NCBI RefSeq assembly: GCF_051622035.1
Contig: NC_135365.1
Location: forward strand, 9,404,001-9,468,000
Source of the DNA: Arctopsyche grandis
Lineage: Eukaryota; Arthropoda; Insecta; Trichoptera; Hydropsychidae
DNA length: 64,000 bases
Direction of reading: 5' to 3'
The position numbers and the translations under genes are program-made. The notes beneath the pieces were generated by a model that did no database searches, was not told the origin of the DNA, and saw only the letters and a list, made by a program, of their open reading frames with translations. This document shows positions 1 to 12,176 of the stretch, piece by piece; position 1 is the stretch's first letter, and each line of letters opens with the position of its first letter.

Positions 1-1071
1 ATACGCGCGCGCGCATATAAATTACTGAATATTATATTTATATACAACATATAAATTTATTTTAATTGGTGTATCAATTCCTTTCCGAAGCAACACGTTG
101 AAATCAACGGGCACTCGGTTGAAAATTAAAAAAAAGTTTTATGTAAAATATTTTTTCGTCATGCTTTGTTCAAATTAACAATCAAAATGATTATTGATTT
201 TAATTAATAAACAATGTAGAGATTAAACCAAATAATATATTATATATAAAGAAAAACTACATCTATTATACAAACAGTTTGTTTTCTGATTCTATTTACG
301 TTGAGTTATTTGGTACTTCAAATTAGGCCAATATTTTACAAATCAAACATTTTCCTATATAGATTTTCCTATTAGATATATGACGTACCTAAATACATAA
401 TTACATATACATAGGTGTGTATACATATAATATTATTTATGAACTACACATATCACTACATACATATATCACTTTTAAATTTACAATCGCATTTTTGCGA
501 TAAGAATCTCAAGTGTTTATTTCATCGGAAACATTGAACTAATTAAATTTTAAGCGTCTTCATGCACAAATAACACACGTGATTGTTTTCGCTCTATTCG
601 GTCTCAGAAAACGATAAAAGACAGTAAACGACGCTAGTTTATATTAGTGTATAATACCAAAATGGTATAACCGTGTACAATAAATGTGAGATATCACAGC
701 AATAAGCTGATTGATATTGCCGTAGTTAAAACTATCGTCAGTTTAGATAAACGTGCCTTCATTTGAAGTGGAAAAAATTAATACAAGGTACGAACTGTAA
801 GCTTGTGTAAGCTGTAATCTTGGCGATGATTCAGATTATTATTGCAAATTATTTCAATGTGCAAATCAGCAAGCGGAAAATAAATACAAATATGCTTATA
901 TTTGTAATATTTATTTTGATTTATCATTTCTATATACATATGTACGTACAGTATGCGTTATCTTCAAGTTAGTCATTTTAACATATGCATGTATGAAATT
1001 GATAGAATTTGATATGAATTTGTGAAATAATTAAAATATAAAATCATATAAACGATGATATATGTATGTAG
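1..1071. other. AT-rich non-coding stretch
   Basis: No open frame of note and no recognisable gene. The only repeated motif I see is at about 65-115, where a block resembles the Helitron-type 3' end at 62982-63047 (shared TGTATCAATTCCTTTC and GTTGAAAT-CAACGGG). The rest is simple AT-rich sequence with ACATATGTA-like runs. Confidence 0.5.
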
Positions 1072-1075
1072 TTAA

Positions 1076-1675
1076 CCCTCCCTCCCCGAAGTGGGGTATG
1101 CAAGTGCCCCAATTTTTACGTTTTTCGTAATAACTACATATGTGGTTTTCAAAGCTATACACCCTATATTTCTTGTATTCCTAAAATGAACTACAAGAAA
1201 TTTATTTTCATACATTTTGTATGATTTAGAAAAGGGGTACAGGTGTACATAAAAAAACACATTTATACATTACTAAGTTCCAAAGTATGATTTAAAGGCG
1301 GTAGCGATAAGTCATGTTTTTGACTGTTCGTTTGCATATTCTTGTTGATCGATTAATCAATGCGAGAGAAATAGACATGTATATTTTTGTAAGCTATTGT
1401 TTTCATCGTGGCTATTGAGTCATGCAGTCGCCTGTTGGCCTTACCTATTATGTGCGTTTGGATGTCGATACTTGTCGTTATTTTTTAATACAAAAATAGT
1501 CAAAAACATGCTATAGGACTAAAACTTTTTTATGTTGATGTATAAATTGATTAATAAGATATATATTGAACCCATTTGTAATGAGAAAAGCTGTATTTTG
1601 ATTAAAAGATACTGGGGTCTTACTCGACCCCGGTTAGGGATACTCGTTCGATTTCGGCGCTCCGTCCTTCAAAGG
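1076..1675. mobile_element. piggyBac-type non-autonomous element (MITE)
   Basis: Seen: the 600-bp block is flanked on both sides by TTAA (1072-1075 and 1676-1679). Its left end reads CCCTCCCTCCCCGAAG and its right end, on the opposite strand, CCTTTGAAGGACGG. Short GC-rich hairpins lie near each end (CCCCGAAGTGGGG on the left; GGGGTCTTACTCGACCCC on the right), in otherwise AT-rich DNA. Known: piggyBac elements insert at TTAA and have CCYT-type termini. No transposase frame is present, so this is a non-autonomous derivative. The two termini match poorly beyond the first bases, so the assignment rests mainly on the TTAA pair and the end-proximal hairpins. Confidence 0.6.
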
Positions 1676-1679
1676 TTAA

Positions 1680-2935
1680 GAAAAATATTTATTTGATATT
1701 TTTTAAATGATGCTTACTTTTTTACAAACCTCCTTTACGTTTCACTTACGATTACAATTCAGAGGACTTTTTACCTCTTATTTACAAGCTTTATATTAGG
1801 TTTACTTCGACGATCTATCTGACAATACTTCCTACATTCTTACATTTTGCGAGGTTTGGCCCCCGATAGAGATTTTAATTGTGTCCGCTAAGTCGATAGT
1901 GAAAGATCATCGTAATTAGCATATTTCAAAATTCAAAAAATCTCGAGACGATGATAGCTCTCGATTACGTTCGATATTATATATACATAGGTATATGATA
2001 TTTGAAAGTTTTATACAATATAAATAAATATGTATAGAAGTCGATCTGAATACAATTTATATCAAAGAGCAGAGTTCAATGAAAAAGCTATAGGAATTTT
2101 CTATAGCTATAGGATATATGTAGCTATGGAAAATCTTTAAAGCTATAGGAATTTATATTATATTAATTAATTTATGTTTACAATTTTTAATCTGTTCTAT
2201 ATATTATACATATGTATATACATATACTCAATATTTTTTTAATAGTATGTAAATAGTGGTTTTGTATCTGATATAGTTCTGTATGAGAGTTTTTTTATAG
2301 TAGGTCAAAAGTTTCATGGATATGGTTTTAAGAACTGTAAATAGATGTTTCCGCTTTAAAGTAACATTAAAATAAGATAATACAAATGATCACTAGATCA
2401 GTAACTACTATAATAGACCTAAGATGTATGGTGAAGATATTTTATAAAAACATTTCAAAATGGATATTGTTTTTTCCATTCATTTCAGGTCTACATAATA
2501 TTTTTAAGTATATACATATAAGGTAATTTTTCAAATTTAAAAATAATTAGAACAATACAAACATTGTTACACAGAAGTAAAGACACTAGACGGAATGTGT
2601 TCCAATCTTAATTACCTTGTGTCTGATCTCAGCGACCTTAACCCTACACGTAATATTATCAGTTCCAATAGTTTATCTAGTTTTCATATATTTTCATCGA
2701 GTAATTGGATAAATAAAATACATATCAGATACAACTGCGATAATTGCTACTGAATATGTTCTTACAATACGTACACAACTACAAAATTTAAATTCCAATT
2801 TGAGTAAAATATGTGCCTAATTTTTCAAGGAAATAACAATTGGTCAGTAAATAATTTTTTGGATTCATCAATAAACCCATTCTACGAAATTAGAAAACCA
2901 CTCAAAAAATCATTTCAATGTCAAACTTCATAAAT
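1680..2935. other. Non-coding stretch, nothing recognised
   Basis: AT-rich sequence without a convincing ORF or RNA gene. It includes a small internal repeat near 2090-2150, where AGCTATAGGA-like words recur, and TATATACATA runs. Confidence 0.45.
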
Positions 2936-2939
2936 GTCG

Positions 2940-3605
2940 AATAAAGCAAGTGTTCACTCCGGTTCGTTCATGAACATATTAGTTTAAACTATAGGTTTTC
3001 ACTTAAGTTCTAAAAGTCAAAAGCTAGCTCAAAATATATTCCCAAACAATACATACAAACTTTTACCAGTTAGAACCCCGACTATTTAAAATGGAATATC
3101 CCATGGAAAACGTATTGCAAAGTTGCGATAATTCCCGTTTCCGCCAATTATTAAAATAATGCATGGCTGATGGTATAAAAGTTTTGTGTCAAAAGTATAT
3201 ACATATGTTACAATCCAAGTATTCACTCCGGTTCGGCCATGAACATACTAGTTTATTCATACACTAACTAATGATCTTAGTTCAAGTGCTAAAAATCTTC
3301 AAATAGCCTTATCAGGTTTAACATGAAACTTTTGGCTATCAAAAAGTCAAGTATTTAAAAGGAAACATCATCACAACGTTACTTTATTCACTAATATTAA
3401 AAATATTTCAATCCAGAGTAAGCATACTTACATAGAGCATGGGACAAACAATTGAGAATACTTATGCCTAACAGTTTGTGCATGAACTAACTAGTACTTC
3501 TGTCAATTTCTTCTTTTGTATACACTATAACTAGCTAGATTGGTTCGTGTGTGAACAAACTAGTACGTTCATGAACGAACGAAACATACACCTGGTCTGT
3601 AGCAT
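2940..3605 (+). repeat. Fold-back/tandem repeat family A, copy 1
   Basis: Two units begin at about 2950 and 3216 with CACTCCGGTTCG followed by a TCATGAACATA word. Each unit then passes through TTCCCGTTTCCGCC-like or equivalent blocks and AAGTATATACATATG-like sequence, giving a period near 270 bp. The copy ends at about 3550-3600 with the opposite-strand form of the start (GTACGTTCATGAACGAACGA), so the ends are inverted. Related copies lie at 5990-6140, 7428-8400 and, reversed, 55410-55805. Confidence 0.6.
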
Positions 3606-4399
3606 ATACACTTCGTGACATTACAATATGATAACACTACAAAAAAATAGTATGTAAAATAAACAACCATAAAAAGCATTTAAAAATTAACTGACCGTTC
3701 AATTAAATGTAACATAATTTCACACATAACCGACACGTTAGTATAATAACTAAAGATAATACGTGCCACTTTTAAACTGATCAACCTACAGCGAACGTTC
3801 ATCGATTTGGCTTCCGACTTCACATAAACAAATATTCAACGAAAATGCGAATACAATTTAAATCATCGATCGAAACGAACACAACAACTCACGGATAGTA
3901 ATCATCGATGTATTTTTCCATCCAAATGTGATGTAGCGAGTACGAACGTGGAGATGAGGTGCAGCTGAAGTGTCAGCTACGACTGAAGCCAACAATCAGT
4001 CGAAAGTCAGTCAATCAGCGGAATAGCCACTAGTTAATGAGCACATGTTTCATTCCATACGAGATGGACATACAGATATAATATGTACGAAATACGGAAT
4101 CACGTGCTCTGCCCAGATTAGCGGACACTATCTTATCTGTCGGACCGTTTATAATCCCAGACGTTGATGAATCCGGCCAAATTATATTATTATCACACCT
4201 TCAAGTGTGTATTCTTGGGGCTTAATCGGTTTAATCGGTTTAATCGTTTAATCGTTCCTATGGACTATCGTATCGTAATTATTTGAAAAACGCTGCTTAA
4301 TACTCCGAGTACGAATACATGCAGTGCTTCATCTAATTGTTATCTAAGGGTTAAAATAAACCAAACATTTGATTTAAATACTGAATTATTTATAACACA

Positions 4400-4625
4400 G
4401 CCATTTTTACAAGCTTTTTATTACTTTCATTTGGTAAGTTAAATGAAATTCTTAACCATTTGAAATTTGTGAGCTGATTTTGAACCACTTCTACTATTCC
4501 TATCGCTTTGATATGTTACTTTGATACTCATTAAAGTAAGAAAATATCTCTGACGTGAAACTAAAGGAATTTAATTTAATCGGAATCATCTGTCAGATCG
4601 ACGCGATGACAGCCATTTCATACAT
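4400..4625 (+). repeat. Repeat family D, degenerate copy
   Basis: Shares GAGCTGATTTTGAACCACTT, CGCTTTGATA, a GAAACTAAAGGAATTTAA-like block and CGACGCGATGACAGCCA with the two following copies (4680-5170 and 5165-5335). It is clearly diverged from them, so this is a small cluster of partial copies of one mobile element. Confidence 0.5.
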
Positions 4626-4679
4626 TTTATTTTTATATGTATAGTAAGTAACTTATAAAATGACTTAAAGTTAAAGACA

Positions 4680-5170
4680 CACAGAGAGGTAAGCAGCACG
4701 TGCTTTTTAAAAGCTTTTTATTAGCTTCACTCGGTTAGTTCAGTAGCATTCGTGCCCGTCAAAAATTGTGATCTGATTTTGAACCACTTCCACTCTTCAG
4801 GTCGCTTTGATACTTTACCGACATAAGTGGGTTAGCTAACATTGAAGTAAGCTTATTTCTACGACATAAAGCTAGAGTAGTTTAGTCTTTAACAAACTAA
4901 TTAAAATTTACATCCGAATCCGAATTACAGTCAGATCGGAGCGATGACAGCTAGCTATCTATATGCCTCTTTCTACCACCCCTTTGCAACTCATTAAAAT
5001 AGTGGTAAAGCTACCTTTTTGACTTTCATTTACTCCCATCTCATATAAACTTAATATTTCTCATATTCTTTTTCAATGGATTATTTTAGATAGTTTTACA
5101 CATGCAAAAACCCAATTCGGTAGAGCAAAATATATATTGTCTGTAGCTATTTCTATCTGTACGTTCCACT
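4680..5170 (+). mobile_element. Repeat family D, near-intact copy (pairs with 13817-14312)
   Basis: On the opposite strand, 13817-14312 repeats this block with only a handful of differences by eye over about 400 bp. The outer end begins CACACAGAGAGGTAAGCAGC and includes CACGTG; related ends occur at 18425-18470 and 40375-40415. No coding frame is present. This is a non-autonomous element of unassigned superfamily. Confidence 0.65.
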
Positions 5171-5335
5171 CTTCAGGTCGGTTGGATATTTTACCGACAT
5201 AGCTCTCTTTAAATTATGCAAATGACTCCGATATGAAGCTAAAGGAATTCAATCAATACAAAGTTACATCAGAATCATCTGTCAGATCGACGCGATGACA
5301 GCCAGCTATCAAAATGTGCCTTTCTACCGCCCCTA
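5165..5335 (+). repeat. Repeat family D, truncated copy
   Basis: Begins CACTCTTCAGGTCGG and ends in GATGACAGCCAGCTATC then GCCTTTCTACCGCCCCT, matching the middle of the 4680-5170 copy with a large internal gap. It abuts that copy directly. Confidence 0.45.
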
Positions 5336-5539
5336 CGTAGGTACTTTCACAGTTTTAACAATTGTTTTTTCACACTATCTCATATATAAACTTTATATTA
5401 GATACACGCTCTTATACTTTCTCATATATATTTTCACTTCACTAATTAAATTGATCAACTTGCAGCAAACAACTATTAATATAACTTCATATGTCAAATT
5501 ATTTTTTTTTATAATTATATTTTTACTAGAGTTGCACCC

Positions 5540-5975
5540 GATCAAATATTATCAAAAAATAAAAGAAATGTGTCGGTCATGTGTTCGATCTGCACGCGGT
5601 CAATTTTTTTTCAAATACCTTTTAAATATATTTATATTTAATTATTCAATATGAAAAAAAATGGTAAAAACTACCCACCTACTTACATATAAACAATATA
5701 AAACACCGATAGAAAAATTATTTAATTAAATAAATTTTGAATAGATGGCGATAAATTCTCAGCCAAGAGGAAACGTTGGTAGCAAATAGAATATACAGAA
5801 GTTTTTTTCTTGTGTTATTGAATTCGTATATACGTTTTAGCAGTGGTTTATCTGTGACGTATGTATGTACATATGTATGTCGAATCAAAACGACTATTTT
5901 GATACAACGAGCGTTATCTCAGACAGACACACAGAATAGCGATATTATATACGTATATGATATGATGATATGATA
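5540..5975 (+). mobile_element. Dispersed repeat family B, copy 1
   Basis: Aligns in order with 20820-21350 (reversed), 54470-54870 (reversed) and part of 41278-41380. Shared words are AAACAATATAAAACACCGAT, ATAGATGGCG, GAGGAAACGTTGGTAGCAAA, GACGTATGTATGTACATATG, AAAACGACTATT and GAGCGTTATCTCAGA. No terminal structure is clear. Two apparent short ORFs here are part of the repeat, not genes. Confidence 0.55.
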
Positions 5976-5989
5976 GTCCAAGTGTAAAT

Positions 5990-6140
5990 TTCGTTCGTAC
6001 ATGAACATACTAGTTTTTTCATACATTAACCAATATAGCCAGTTATTTTGTACACACAAAAACAAATTGACAAACAAACTAGTTTGTTCATGCACAAACT
6101 ATTAGGCATAAGTTTAAGTATTCTCAATCGTTTGCTCCAT
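5990..6140. repeat. Family A fragment
   Basis: Holds both end types in a short space: CATGAACATACTAGTTTTTT near the left and GACAAACAAACTAGTTTGTT near the right, followed by TTAGGCATAAGTTTAAGTAT. This looks like an internally deleted fold-back copy. Confidence 0.5.
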
Positions 6141-7427
6141 ATTCCATTCTATGTTTTTTTATGTATGGTGGGTTTATATATATTTTTTAAATCAGTGAAA
6201 ATGGGAATCATAGCAATGTTGTAATACGGTTTCCACAGGACTTCCAATTTTAAATACTACGATCAATGAGATCACAGCATCAGTAGTTATTAGAATAGAC
6301 TTAAGATGTATTGTAAACATAATATATGACAGTGAAAAGCTTTTAAAATCAAAAATCAAATACATAATTCCTAGTTTTTATTTAAATTTCATTTGTTTTT
6401 TTTTTCACTTATATTTCCAAGGAAAAAATAGTCTTGATTATTTTTATATTGTAAGAAATATGTTTATAATAAACTAATTATTATAAACAATAGTTAATAC
6501 AAAAAATAATTAGTTTAATAATAAACTAATTATTTTTTGTTGAAAACCCGCTGTTGCGATAATTGGATGATACCACTCCATATACAGTGTATATATTGAG
6601 AGCTGATAAAAACAGATGCATATCTGAATACGATGATTTGGTATCATCGAGTCATTGAACTTGGCTATCGTTTTAAAACTTCAAACCTTTCATAAAATAT
6701 ACACGTGTTTTTTAATATGCAGAGTCGTTGAAATAATATGGAATTGAAATGTGATTTATAAGATTTATGACGATATAAATTACCCGATTGTTGAATCGAC
6801 GGGTTTAGTTGTATAGATAAAATGATGAATTATCAAATAAAATAGTGAATTATATACGATTTTAGGATTAGTGGTATCGCGTTTTTCCATTTTTATGTAC
6901 GAGAAATCATATAACTAAAATATTAACTATCGGTAGTTAAATTTTCAAATTGGCAATTTGAAACACGTACGCGTAGCTTAGCAATTTTCATTAGTTCTAC
7001 TTGAAGGAATCTTGAAATTCCTTGTGCATAAAGTAAATTTATGACGTTTGATGTTGCACTACATTAGATAATGACACACTGCCACAAAATACCTTGAAAA
7101 TGCCCGATTGCTTTATAAAATTAATAGCAACAACATAGAACGATGTTTTTTTTACTTATTAAATTTGTATGATTTTGTGAATGTTCTATATATATAATAC
7201 AAGACATTTAAATTGAAATTGTGTAGTAAATGTATCGAATTTTGTGAATTGATTTCTAAAAACTTTAAGTTTTCCACACGAAAGTGTCATCCTTGATGGG
7301 ATTGGAACACGTGGGTAAGAAGCTTGATACATTTAAATATTGAATTGTAAGATACGTAAAAGAAAGTTGGTTGAATTCTACATAAGAAAGTGGTAAAAAA
7401 TTATTTATATAATATATACTTATGTAT
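6141..7427. other. Non-coding stretch with AT-rich inverted repeats
   Basis: No gene seen. At about 6465-6540 the word AATAATTAGTTTA and its complement TAAACTAATTATT recur several times and could form AT-rich stem-loops. The remainder has no recognised feature. Confidence 0.4.
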
Positions 7428-8400
7428 TTTACAGTCAAAGTGTTAACTTCAGCTCGTTTATGAACATTACTACATACTAGCTTTCATGAAACTATAGGTT
7501 TTAACCTATTAACAGTCAAAACTTCCACCAGATATTGACCGAAACCTTTATCTGTCAAATATTTAAAATGGTAAATCCTATGGAAACCGCATTGCAACGT
7601 AGTGGTAATTCCCGATTCCGCTCATTTGTAAAATATTGCATGGAAGATGAGACAAGCGATTGATATTATGCCGTGTCAAAAGTATATACGTACATATTTT
7701 ACAGACCAAGTGTTCAATCTGGTTAGTTCATGAAGATACTAGTTTGTTCATACACGAAATATTCATTTTAGTTAAAGTGCTAACGCCAAAAGCTATATTC
7801 AAAGGTGTTGCATAAAATATTTAGCTGCCAAATGTCAAAACGCTAAGCATTCAATAGGTAAATCCTATAAAAACCGCATTACAACGTTACTAGAATTCCC
7901 ATTTTTGCTAATATTGAAAATATTGCAACCCAGATTAAGCCTACATGCATAGATGATGGAACAAACGATTGAGAATACACCGTATCAAAAGTATATACAT
8001 ATGTATGCTTCACTTCGGCTAGTTTATAAACATACTAGTTTGTTCGTACATGAACTAATGATTTTATTGCTCAGTTAAAATCAATCTTCAAATGTGTCCC
8101 CTGAATCTTTTGGCTGTCAAAACTTTTGAGGTGTCAAAACGCCAAGTATTTAAATGGGAAATTCTATGGAAACAGCATTACAACGTAGCTATAATTCCCG
8201 TTACTGCCAATTTAAAAAATATTGCAGCCCAGACTAAGCATACATACATATAGGAAAAATGATTGAGGATACTTAAACTTAAGCTTAATAGATTGTGCAT
8301 GAACAAACTAGTTCGTTTGTCAATTCGTTATGTTGTGTACAATATAACTGACCAAATGAAAAAGTGTACCGAACGAAAAGTACACTTGAACTGTAACAGA
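7428..8400 (+). mobile_element. Family A element with about three internal tandem units
   Basis: Seen: the left end reads TTTACAGTCAAAGTGTTAAC and the right end, read on the other strand, CTGTTACAGTTCAAGTGTAC, so the termini are inverted repeats starting TTACAGT. Inside, units begin at about 7434, 7702 and 7997 (period 270-295 bp). Each contains the word AACATACTAG or a variant, a TTCCCG-TT-GCCAAT-like block and AAGTATATACATATG. No protein is encoded. This is the most complete copy of the family in the window. Confidence 0.65.
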
Positions 8401-10020
8401 CACATTTCATTACTTACATTAATTCACATGGAAAAAGAATAAATTTTTATTTTAATATTATTAATGTATGCAACAAATTTTAATGATAATAACAAATTTA
8501 ATATGTTTACTATCAATTTTTATCTTATATATTATTTAGTATCATAATTTGACAGTGTTTGCCAAGCAAGATGTATTTAAATATAATTTGAAAACATTAA
8601 TGAATAAAAAGCTTGTAATAAAAAGTGATACAACTTTCAACGACGTTTGTACGAAGACGGCGTTGATTTTATTAAAAAATTTCAGCTGCGGCCATTTTAT
8701 AATAGATATTAGGTGTAGGACTTTGTTTAATGTTCTTGCTTGTGGCGTATTTTACATTATATAAAAGTTATAATGAAAATTTCGCTCAAGGCGTATTTCA
8801 ACAAAGAAATTAATTCGACATTATTCTGTTATTGCATAAGTTCATGCCCGTTTTCTTTTGAAAAGCGTATGAAAATCGAGCATGAATTTATGCAATTATA
8901 TTATACATTAATTTTTACTGTTTCAAACAGAATTTTTTTCACTAAAAAAAAGAAGAATAACTGAAAATTATGTATGTATGTTTATAAAAAAAAAAAAAAT
9001 TAAGAAAAACATAATCAATCATATGTACATATGTACATATGTATTCGATGCCTAATCAGCTATGGTATTAATATAGCAAAATATATACATATTTATCACA
9101 CGGAGATAATTCAACCTGACAAACGCGTGCTTCATTTAAACGACAGGAATATGATAAACAATTTATAAAAATAATGCATTGCAAAGTACATTTCGTTGTT
9201 GGAATAATTCCAGTCGAGATGAATACATAATTCATATGCGGCAGCCGGGATGAATAAATTTATTTATTATTCACGAGCAATAATATCATGTGATGTTGTT
9301 TACAGACATTAGATATACAAATCGACCAAAACTGACAAGAAGCAGTTTTCTTTTAATGCGCTTTCAATTACACACAATTTCGTCATACATAGTAATATCG
9401 AATCCATTCATTAGTAGACAAAACGTGTGCATATAACACACGCAATGAAACAATTCGAGATGGCAAGAATCCGTGACCTTTGTTATCAACAGTCTTAAGA
9501 GACGTAAATATTCAAATGAGGCTTAGTTCAAGTTCATAAATCCAGAAGAGGTATTATCGCAAGTAAATCTCCGCTTACCATAAAACGTATTCGAAGCGTG
9601 GCTCTCTCTACTGAAATATGTATTAATATATTTCATTTCACAACGATAATAATAATAGATGAAGAAGAAAGCCCCGATGACGTAAGCCTCGAGTGGTAAA
9701 CACAGATGCAATTCTGTATTTTATATATGTATGTATGTATTTAAAGACACTTACATACAATGTCAAATGAATAATTCGAATGTGAACTTTAGTGTAAAGG
9801 GTTATCGCTTACACTTTAATCGAAACGACATGTGACGAAACTTATCTGTATACATATCTATTGTGCCATGAATGGTTGTTTGAATCACTTCAATCATAGC
9901 TTCCTCAATTGTTATAATAAAACCAGTGCTCATTTTTCAATGTGTGGTGTGATTTCGGAAAGGATTTTCAATGTATCAAATATACAAATTATATATATGT
10001 ATGTATAAATCATTATATAT
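8401..10020. other. Non-coding stretch, no gene recognised
   Basis: Several short ORFs (up to 74 codons) occur, but none has recognisable motifs or homology I can name. Poly-A/T runs and a TATGTACATATG tandem near 9020-9045 are the only structures. Confidence 0.4.
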
Positions 10021-10640
10021 AACAAGCCGTCCTTGGATGCTGCGCATCCCCTAAAAATTACGTCCAAAATATTTTCTGAGTTTTATTTCTCTTTCATTTA
10101 TTTTTCATATGATATATACGATATTTTATCTGATCCAAAATTGACATAAACAAGCATCCCCGTTGAAAGGCCGTAGCCGTTTACGTGACCGGTGCTTGTT
10201 TCCCATTAAGTTTGTAGTATTACCATGGATGCTGAAGTTCTCTACAATTCTTTTGCGCATGCGCACAAGTGAGCTGTCACGCTTGCGTATGCGCATAGTG
10301 ATACTTGCTCCAGAAGCAAAATCTCCTTTTGCGTATGTATGGACTTGATTCGTTTTTTATGCATGGACTTTCGCTTGATTCGTTGATTGATATTTCGTAC
10401 GTTACGTCCTAAGTTATTTATTTTATTGTAATTTATAATGGCCCTAAATATAAATAGCCAAAGTAACAATGAAAGTGGATTTATCGCCGTTGTTAATAAT
10501 AATTGCAATCGTTTAATTAAAAATGTACTAAAAAGGACATTTGCTTCTCTACCATATAATGAAAAAGAGATTATTGTTAAGAGCCCAAAACCCACACCAA
10601 TATTATGGTGTGGGTTTATTATCAAACTCTGATAGGAAAC
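10021..10640 (+). other. Possible transposon remnant with a 64-codon ORF
   Basis: This stretch has more GC than its flanks, including GCGCATGCGCACAAG and TTGCGTATGCGCATAG, which are near-palindromic to one another. A 64-codon ORF at 10438-10632 begins MALNINSQSNNESGF and contains RTFASLPYNEKEIIVK. I do not recognise it. The frame runs straight into a perfect hairpin and then a SINE, so its C-terminal end is probably not native. It could be the start of a degraded transposase. I would not call it a host gene. Confidence 0.25.
10588..10617. repeat. Perfect 12-bp hairpin
   Basis: AAACCCACACCA at 10588-10599 pairs exactly with TGGTGTGGGTTT at 10606-10617 around a six-base ATATTA loop. It sits between the short ORF and a SINE fragment. 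Confidence 0.8.
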
Positions 10641-10735
10641 GATCGAATTGGAGTCACAAATATCCAAGAGCAGCATTAATGATTAGCACGGGATCGAGCC
10701 CGTCGCCCCCGGTGTTTAACTCGGCATGAAACGAA
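10618..10735 (-). mobile_element. tRNA-derived SINE, partial
   Basis: On the minus strand it shows a B-box-like CGGGCTCGATCCCG, then GTGACTCCAATTCGATCG and CCTATCAGAGTTTG, the same order as in the better copies at 42050-42240 and 48430-48625. The head is degraded and the tail is missing. Confidence 0.55.
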
Positions 10736-10739
10736 AAAC

Positions 10740-11471
10740 ATAGTTGAGACTTTGAGAAGATGTAGATGATTAGAATATAGTGAAACGAGTGGAAGCGATA
10801 GAAATTTAGCCATAATAATGAATGAGATAATTGCTTGAATGGTATTCAAAGATGAAAATAAGACCACAAGTGAAATATGTAGGTGAACGAAATGAGGCAA
10901 ATTTATAGGGTTAAGGTGGATGAGTTAGGTATTGCTGAACGAGATTTTTACGCTTATTTTGTATGTCTAAAAGAGTGGAATATTATTGGATAGCTGGAAA
11001 ATGCAAGTATTTACTTGGTTGAATAAAATAATTGATATTAATGGTACGGAAATGGAATATGTGAGATAGCATGCACATTTGAGTTAATGTCGAGTTGCAT
11101 ACATATACGCCTAAACCGGCCTAAATTGGTGCAATCGCAATAAGTGGACAAATTTTGTACTATGTATGTAATTCCTTGTTATTCAGTCTGTGGACTAGAA
11201 ATCACATTTCTTCTTACTAATCCGGCAGTTGCCAACTATAATCTTTCAATGTTGATCGTTAGCTTTTGAGACCAGAGGCTTTTGACTATCAATGATTTAA
11301 CTTCAAAGTTGATAAGCTATTCTTCATAGATGAATTAAAAAAGGGTACCAATTATCGGCCCGGCAAAATAGCCCTATTTCCTGACAAATTAGGTATTTGT
11401 CACGATCTAATATGCAAATGAACATATCTAAAACATTTCGCCCTGAAAATACATAAAAAGAGTGCCCCCTT
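10740..11471. other. Non-coding stretch, nothing recognised
   Basis: Short ORFs only (64 codons at most). The right part, about 11330-11470, is slightly GC-richer and abuts the long-TIR element that follows; it may be an older repeat, but I see no matching copy. Confidence 0.35.
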
Positions 11472-12176
11472 TCTAAAATAGTCCGCACGACCCAATCGGG
11501 GTCCGCCCAGTAAATCAAACGTCAAATGGGTTGACAGTCACAAAAATAAAATTAAACCCTAAAAACCCAATCTTAAATGAATAAGACAATATATAAAAAA
11601 CCTAATTAAGAAATCACCAATTCTCTCCGTAAACTTTGATCATGAGTATGTCAAAGTGCTCAATCTGCCATAACGAGAGGGCGGCAAAAAGGGGAAAAAC
11701 GATCAGAACAGTGTGGACGATAGACGTTACTGTCAACAATAGACGTCACATTAAAGGAAGATGCAGTATTTTCAAACGTGTCTATAGCGATTATTTTTCA
11801 CCATGGTAATGGCGGACGTAATTTCCACTTATATTGATGACCAAACCGAGCAAAATGGCAAAGTTTGAAAGCGATCGGATAAGAACCCAAACTTTGTCAC
11901 ACGACCAAATCGTTTGCAAGCTAAGAAGAGGTAAGTAATAAAATCAACCCTAACTTAACCTAACCTAACCTTACCTAACCTTAAATAAATAAGTGTTGCC
12001 TGCTAAAATATTACGATGTGTTTGCTTTCGCATCCACATAAACATTAAATATAAAAAAAAATTTAAGTTTAGTTTTTATAATAAGTTTACTATTAAATTT
12101 TATTTTTGTTACTGGCAACCCATTTGACGTTTGATTTGCCGGGCGGACCCCAATTGGCTCGTGCGAGCTATTTTAG
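11472..12176. mobile_element. MITE with terminal inverted repeats of about 85 bp
   Basis: The left end begins TCTAAAATAGTCCGCACGAC, followed by a GGGGTCCGCCC block, then ATCAAACGTCAAATGGGTTG. The right end is the complement of the same series (CAACCCATTTGACGTTTGAT, GGGCGGACCCC, GCTATTTTAGA). The inner part has no coding capacity and carries a short telomere-like run. I cannot define a target-site duplication, so the superfamily is open. Confidence 0.7.
11948..11982. repeat. Telomere-like CCTAA repeats
   Basis: About six imperfect CCTAA/CTTAA units (for example AACCTAACCTAACC) inside the long-TIR MITE. The insect telomere repeat TTAGG is the complement. The run is short and degenerate. Confidence 0.6.

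Noticed and set aside
3780..4030. Possible minus-strand promoter with TTCAGT-like initiator and a GTGAGT donor
   Set aside because: Only short generic motifs; no exon or ORF nearby supports it.
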